DNA of 64,000 nt. It comes from Fusobacterium nucleatum_L. GTDB taxonomy: Bacteria > Fusobacteriota > Fusobacteriia > Fusobacteriales > Fusobacteriaceae. Shown piece by piece: positions 60,467 to 64,000 of the stretch (position 1 is the first letter of the stretch; the number at the start of each line of letters is the position of its first letter). The translations under genes were made by a program, and so were the position numbers. Below the pieces are notes generated by a model. The model did not search any database, had not been told where the DNA came from, and worked only from the letters and a program-made list of their open reading frames with translations. The stretch spans positions 310,001 through 374,000 of the forward strand of contig NZ_CP077172.1 of the NCBI RefSeq assembly GCF_050231725.1, given 5' to 3'.

Positions 60467-61144
60467 TTAAATTCTATGTTCTTTATAATACTCATCTCTT
60501 TTTTGAATAAATTCTTCAATTTGAGGTGTTTTAAAACCATAAGATTTCAAAGAAAGAAAATCAAAATTTACTATATCATCCATAAATTCTAAATATAAAT
60601 CTGAGAAGACTGTTACCAATTTTTTAGATTTAGAATAAATTTTTGCTAATTTTTCACCTTTGTTAATAAAAGTTACAATATCCCAATTAATTTTTCCATT
60701 TTTAAAATCTAAGAATTTTTGTTTTGCATCATCAAAATTTTTAGTTTCTTTTGGAATATCATTAAAATCATCTTCTTTAAGATTATTGACAAATAATATA
60801 TTTTTTTCATCAAGAAGAGTAAAAACTTCTTGAAATTTCTTTTCAGAATAAAAATTTCTTAATTCTACTTTATATTGATATTGATTTTTTTCAGGGTTTA
60901 TCCTATATGAAATCAAAAGTTCTTTATATTTTTTTGAACTTTCTACATTTTGTTTTAGATTTCTTTCAAAAATTTCTAATTGTTTCCCACTTAATCTATT
61001 GTCTCTTTCTTCTGTAACAACTTCTAAATCATATTTTAATTGTAGAATCTCATGTTCTTTTTTCTTTAATTTATACTGTAATTCCTCTATTTGTTTTAAA
61101 TATTTTTCTTCTTTTTCTTTAAAAAGGAAATCGCCTAAACCCAT
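60467..61144 (-). CDS. Coiled-coil protein, unknown function
   Basis: This 225-residue protein begins MGLGDFLFKEKEEKYL and continues as a long charged coiled coil to about residue 75 (ELQYKLKKKEHEILQLKYDL). The rest is a mixed helical domain without recognised motifs, with no membrane segment or signal peptide. GGGAGGGA is a good ribosome site. An extended -10 lies 36 bp upstream. It precedes coaBC in one transcript. No family recognised. Confidence 0.7.
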   Translation of the reverse strand: MGLGDFLFKEKEEKYLKQIEELQYKLKKKEHEILQLKYDLEVVTEERDNRLSGKQLEIFERNLKQNVESSKKYKELLISYRINPEKNQYQYKVELRNFYSEKKFQEVFTLLDEKNILFVNNLKEDDFNDIPKETKNFDDAKQKFLDFKNGKINWDIVTFINKGEKLAKIYSKSKKLVTVFSDLYLEFMDDIVNFDFLSLKSYGFKTPQIEEFIQKRDEYYKEHRI

Positions 61145-61179
61145 TGTAGTCCCTCCCTGAAATTTATAATTTTCAATTG

Positions 61180-61185
61180 ATTATA
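61180..61185 (-). promoter_or_regulatory. Extended -10 promoter before the coiled-coil gene
   Basis: On the minus strand TGTTATAAT is an extended -10 with perfect TATAAT; no good -35 is seen. It lies in the 65-bp gap after murJ. Confidence 0.45.
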
Positions 61186-61209
61186 ACATAAAATCTAAAA
61201 TAAGACTAA

Positions 61210-62679
61210 TTAGTTTTTATAAAAAACTCTTTCTCTATACTTAAAAATAGGATATACCCATTGTAACAAAAATACTATTGAAAAAACTATTAATTTTAAA
61301 ATTATGTTATTTATGTAATATGCTATAGCAGTTGCTATTACAGACGAGATAGTTATTTTTATTGTTGTAAAAATAAGATTTTTTAAATCTAGTTTTACAT
61401 AATTTTTTATGTATATAAATAGTAACAAAAAGAAATTTACTCCTGATGAAATTGATGTGGCTAAAGCTAGTCCCTTATGTTGAAAATCCTTTATAAGTAA
61501 AAAATTTAAAACTATATTCATAATAATAGCTACTATTGAAAATTTTGCAGGTCTTTTATTATCTCCCATAGCATAATATGCCTTACTTACTAACTGAACT
61601 CCCACATAAAAAAGTAAGCCTAATGAATAGTATAATAAACATTCTGAGGTTATTTTTACAGCATCTTCATTAAATTTTCCATAAGAAAATATTAATTTTA
61701 TAATATCTTTTGAAAAAAATACTAGCACAAATAAACTTGGTATTGTTAAAAAGTTCAAAAAATTAAGTGCTGACACAAGACTTCTATTAGTACCTTCTTT
61801 GTCATTATTAGCAGCAGCTTTTGATATACTTGGAAAAAGTACATTTGATATAGTTACTCCAAATACTCCAACAGGAAGTAAGTAAACTCTACTTGCATTT
61901 TCAAGGGCTGTTATGGAACCTGCAACTAAAAATGAAGCAAAAAATTGGTCTACTATTGTATTAATTTGTCTTGCAAAAACTCCTACAAGCATAGGAATTA
62001 ATTTTATTCCTAAAAGCTTTAAATAAGCATCTTTAAAGTCAATTTTTAGAGAATAGCTTTTTAATAGCTTTAAAAAAGGAAAAAATACTACTAAAAATTG
62101 TAGTATTCCACCTATTAAAACTCCATAAGCTAAAGCATCTATATCAAAATATTTTGTGAGCCACATAGCCGAACAAATTATTGATAAATTAAAAAATATT
62201 GAAGTTGAAGCAGGAATAGCAAAATATCCAAAATTATTTAAAATAGAGCCCATCATACCAGATAAAGAAATAAATAAAAAATAAAAAGACATTATCTTTA
62301 AAAGCCTTGAAGCTACTATTTTTAATTCATCACTAAAACCAACTACAATAAAATCTATTATATAACTTGAAAATATTATCATCAACACACTAACTACAAA
62401 ACTAAATAAAAAAGTTATATTCAAAACAGAAAATATATATTCCCTACTTCTTTCTTCTCCCTCTTCTTTTTTCTTCTTATGGTAAAGTGGTATAAAAGTA
62501 TTCCCTAATGCCCCTTCACCTAAAAGCTGTCTAAAAAAGTTACTAATTTTAAAAGCACTATAGTAAGCATCTGTCAAAACTGATGAGCCAAAAAAATAAG
62601 CCACCAAAGTTCCCCTAAAAAGCCCTAAAACTCTACTTATCATTGTTATTATCATTGTATTTATAGATTTTTTTAACAT
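61210..62679 (-). CDS. murJ: Lipid II flippase MurJ
   Basis: This 489-residue MATE-like/MOP superfamily protein flips the peptidoglycan precursor lipid II across the inner membrane. The N-terminus ITMISRVLGLFRGTLVAYFF and LLGEGALGNTFIPLY, with QINTIVDQFFASFL and YLLPVGVFGVTISNVLFP, are typical of MurJ. About fourteen membrane segments are expected. It overlaps scpA by seven bases. With mreB and the L,D-transpeptidase-like protein it adds to the cell-wall genes of the window. Confidence 0.93.
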   Translation of the reverse strand: MLKKSINTMIITMISRVLGLFRGTLVAYFFGSSVLTDAYYSAFKISNFFRQLLGEGALGNTFIPLYHKKKKEEGEERSREYIFSVLNITFLFSFVVSVLMIIFSSYIIDFIVVGFSDELKIVASRLLKIMSFYFLFISLSGMMGSILNNFGYFAIPASTSIFFNLSIICSAMWLTKYFDIDALAYGVLIGGILQFLVVFFPFLKLLKSYSLKIDFKDAYLKLLGIKLIPMLVGVFARQINTIVDQFFASFLVAGSITALENASRVYLLPVGVFGVTISNVLFPSISKAAANNDKEGTNRSLVSALNFLNFLTIPSLFVLVFFSKDIIKLIFSYGKFNEDAVKITSECLLYYSLGLLFYVGVQLVSKAYYAMGDNKRPAKFSIVAIIMNIVLNFLLIKDFQHKGLALATSISSGVNFFLLLFIYIKNYVKLDLKNLIFTTIKITISSVIATAIAYYINNIILKLIVFSIVFLLQWVYPIFKYRERVFYKN

Positions 62680-63350
62680 CTTGCTATTTCTCCATCATTG
62701 ATACTTATTTTTGCATCTTTATACAATTCTAAAATCGATAAAAATATATATATTAAATGTAGTTTATTTTCTGCCTCCAAAAACAAATCATCTATAAGCC
62801 AACTTTTAGAATAGACTTTCATCAGTATCTTGTCCATTACTTCTTTTATATCATATTGCTTTGTTAAATTTAGTTCCATCACTTCTGACATATCAACTTC
62901 ATCAAAATATCTCTTATAAACTTCAAAAATATCATCTGTCGTAAGTGATGTTAAATCATAGTCCTTAGCAATTTTTTTTATTGTTCTTTTACTCTCTCCT
63001 CTTGAATAAGAGATATTAAATTCTTTTTCTAATTCTGCTACTTTTGGAACAACTTCTTTAAATAATTTATGTTCTTCAAGTCTTCTTCTAAGGCTAGTTT
63101 CCTTCTCTTTATCTTTGTCCAAATTAAGCAAATTTAAAGTTTTAATTTCAATTAATTCCGATGCAATTATTATAAAATCTGATTTTATTTCTATATTTTC
63201 TCTTTTTGACTCTTTTAAAACTTCTAAATATTCATCTATTAACTGAGAAATATTTATATCAGAGATTTTCATTTTATTTTTTTCTATCAAACTTAAAAGT
63301 AAGTCAAAAGGACCTTCAAAATTATTGAGTTTTACTACAACTTCTTCCAT
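62673..63350 (-). CDS. scpA: Segregation and condensation protein A
   Basis: This 225-residue kleisin bridges the SMC heads. The N-terminal VKLNNFEGPFDLLLSLIEKN and KMKISDINISQLIDEYLEVL are diagnostic, and the C-terminal winged helix ends with FLSILELYKDAKISINDGEI. The partner ScpB is encoded far away at 5.9 kb. The start overlaps the ribF 3' end by 29 bp, and the stop overlaps murJ, so ribF-scpA-murJ are tightly coupled. Confidence 0.94.
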   Translation of the reverse strand: MEEVVVKLNNFEGPFDLLLSLIEKNKMKISDINISQLIDEYLEVLKESKRENIEIKSDFIIIASELIEIKTLNLLNLDKDKEKETSLRRRLEEHKLFKEVVPKVAELEKEFNISYSRGESKRTIKKIAKDYDLTSLTTDDIFEVYKRYFDEVDMSEVMELNLTKQYDIKEVMDKILMKVYSKSWLIDDLFLEAENKLHLIYIFLSILELYKDAKISINDGEIARC

Positions 63351-64000
63351 ATTTCATCTCTCTTTTAAATAATTTCCATCTATCTACATCTGCTTGAATA
63401 GTAGCTTTTAATTCATCTACTGAAGAAAACTTTTTTTCTTTTCTCATAAATTTAACTATTTGTATATATACTTTTTCTCCATAAACTTCCCTATTAAAAT
63501 CTAATATATGTGCCTCTAAACTCATTTCTTGCTTTAAAGTTGGATTATATCCAACATTTACAACTCCATATAAAACTTGTGAATTTTTGTCTCCTACTTG
63601 TAAAAAAGCTCCATATATTCCACTTGGTGGGTACAACCTATTATCTATCTTTATATTAGTAGTTGGAAATCCTAATTCTCTTGCTATTTTTTTTCCATGT
63701 ATCACTTCACCTATGACTATCATTGGATGATCTAAAAATTTTACTGCTCCTTCAAAATCTGAATTTGCTATCTTTTTTCTTATCGTAGATGAACTAACTA
63801 GTTCTCCATCTAGCGTAACAGGTGGTAATTCATTAACTTTTATATTATGGACTTCAGCCAAAGTTTCTAAATCTTCAGCTTTTCCTAGTCCACCTTTACC
63901 AAAAGAAAAATTGAATCCAATAAAAATTTCTTTTACTTTTAATTTATTCTTTAAAATTTCAACAAATTCTAGAGGAGTATATTCTAAAAATCCTTTATCT
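63322..64000 (-). CDS. ribF: Riboflavin kinase / FAD synthetase (5' end outside window)
   Basis: The open frame runs on to the right edge, so the N-terminus is not seen. Near the edge the adenylyltransferase part reads FIGFNFSFGKGGLGKAEDLE, the RibF-type motif, followed by SSSTIRKKIANSDFEGA. The riboflavin-kinase domain has VIHGKKIARELGFPTTNIKI, YPPSGIYGAFLQVG and the metal site VNVGYNPT. It makes FMN and FAD. An apparent internal start (TTG at 63861) is not the real one, because homology continues upstream without a break. Confidence 0.95.
   Translation of the reverse strand, partial: DKGFLEYTPLEFVEILKNKLKVKEIFIGFNFSFGKGGLGKAEDLETLAEVHNIKVNELPPVTLDGELVSSSTIRKKIANSDFEGAVKFLDHPMIVIGEVIHGKKIARELGFPTTNIKIDNRLYPPSGIYGAFLQVGDKNSQVLYGVVNVGYNPTLKQEMSLEAHILDFNREVYGEKVYIQIVKFMRKEKKFSSVDELKATIQADVDRWKLFKREMKYGRSCSKTQ

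Noticed and set aside
1..64000. CRISPR array, tRNA or rRNA genes, and intact insertion sequences
   Set aside because: No regularly spaced repeats, cloverleaf-type GTTCRA motifs in context, rRNA-like GC-rich stretches, or transposase motifs were found in the intergenic regions.

Overview
The window is one contiguous piece of a very AT-rich chromosome (roughly one quarter G+C by eye) with dense, short-spaced operons. Gene content and protein sequences point to Fusobacterium, most likely the F. nucleatum group: a TRAP-type sialic acid operon, histidine/formiminoglutamate degradation genes, split chromate-transporter halves, EarP with an Arg32-type EF-P, and envelope genes of a diderm. No rRNA, tRNA, CRISPR array, prophage or intact insertion sequence is visible. 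Most of the window is ordinary core chromosome. Accessory material is limited to a toxin-antitoxin pair and two decayed genes.

Layout. 1-3.4 kb: the end of an ABC exporter, then a leftward metN-metI-metQ methionine importer behind a strong promoter and a SAM-I riboswitch. 3.4-14.1 kb: a rightward run with a membrane/coiled-coil protein, maf, mreB, scpB, a pseudouridine synthase, gatC-gatA-gatB, then proline iminopeptidase, asparaginase, a ModA-like lipoprotein and an L,D-transpeptidase-like protein. 14.1-15.2 kb: large hairpins and a YoeB/YefM toxin-antitoxin pair. 15.2-17.1 kb: a DUF1576 membrane protein and a NUDIX hydrolase. 17.3-24.9 kb: a complete sialic acid uptake and catabolism operon (mutarotase, LacI-type regulator, siaP, fused siaQM, nanK, nanA, nanE) with a promoter and a LacI-type palindrome. 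25.0-30.6 kb: leftward ybeY, pgpH-like, dinG-like and DUF1456 genes. 30.8-33.8 kb: ftcD-hutI-fchA. 33.8-40.8 kb: divergent aspartate-family genes, leftward hom-lysC plus a MORN/YwqK protein, and rightward thrC-thrB-asd. 40.9-52.3 kb: mixed housekeeping genes (YgiQ, pepT, SPFH protein, tmcAL, gpmA with a catalytically dead secreted paralogue, tcdA, flavodoxin) and a gutted Fic gene. 52.3-57.1 kb: a broken small gene, then a leftward operon ending in earP-efp and beginning with a HicB-like domain fused to membrane segments. 57.2-64 kb: leftward old-yellow-enzyme homologue, two chromate-transporter halves, coaBC, a coiled-coil protein, murJ, scpA and the 3' part of ribF.

How the parts work together. 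The nan operon opens the sialic acid ring form, imports it and converts it through ManNAc and ManNAc-6-P to GlcNAc-6-P. ftcD-hutI-fchA carry the last steps of histidine breakdown to glutamate and folate-bound one-carbon units (hutH and hutU are not here). lysC, asd, hom, thrB and thrC together make threonine from aspartate. gatCAB supplies correctly charged Gln/Asn-tRNA. earP and efp form a modification enzyme and substrate pair.

Most noteworthy: (i) a tandem secreted phosphoglycerate-mutase paralogue lacking both catalytic histidines; (ii) a two-copy, about 77-bp element whose hairpin stem differs by compensatory changes; (iii) a family of terminator hairpins sharing a TGTTG core but with different basal stems; (iv) a HicB-fold/membrane fusion heading the rsuA-earP-efp operon; (v) the Fic gene remnant with an operator-like repeat cluster. 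I did not find a convincing wholly new multi-gene system.
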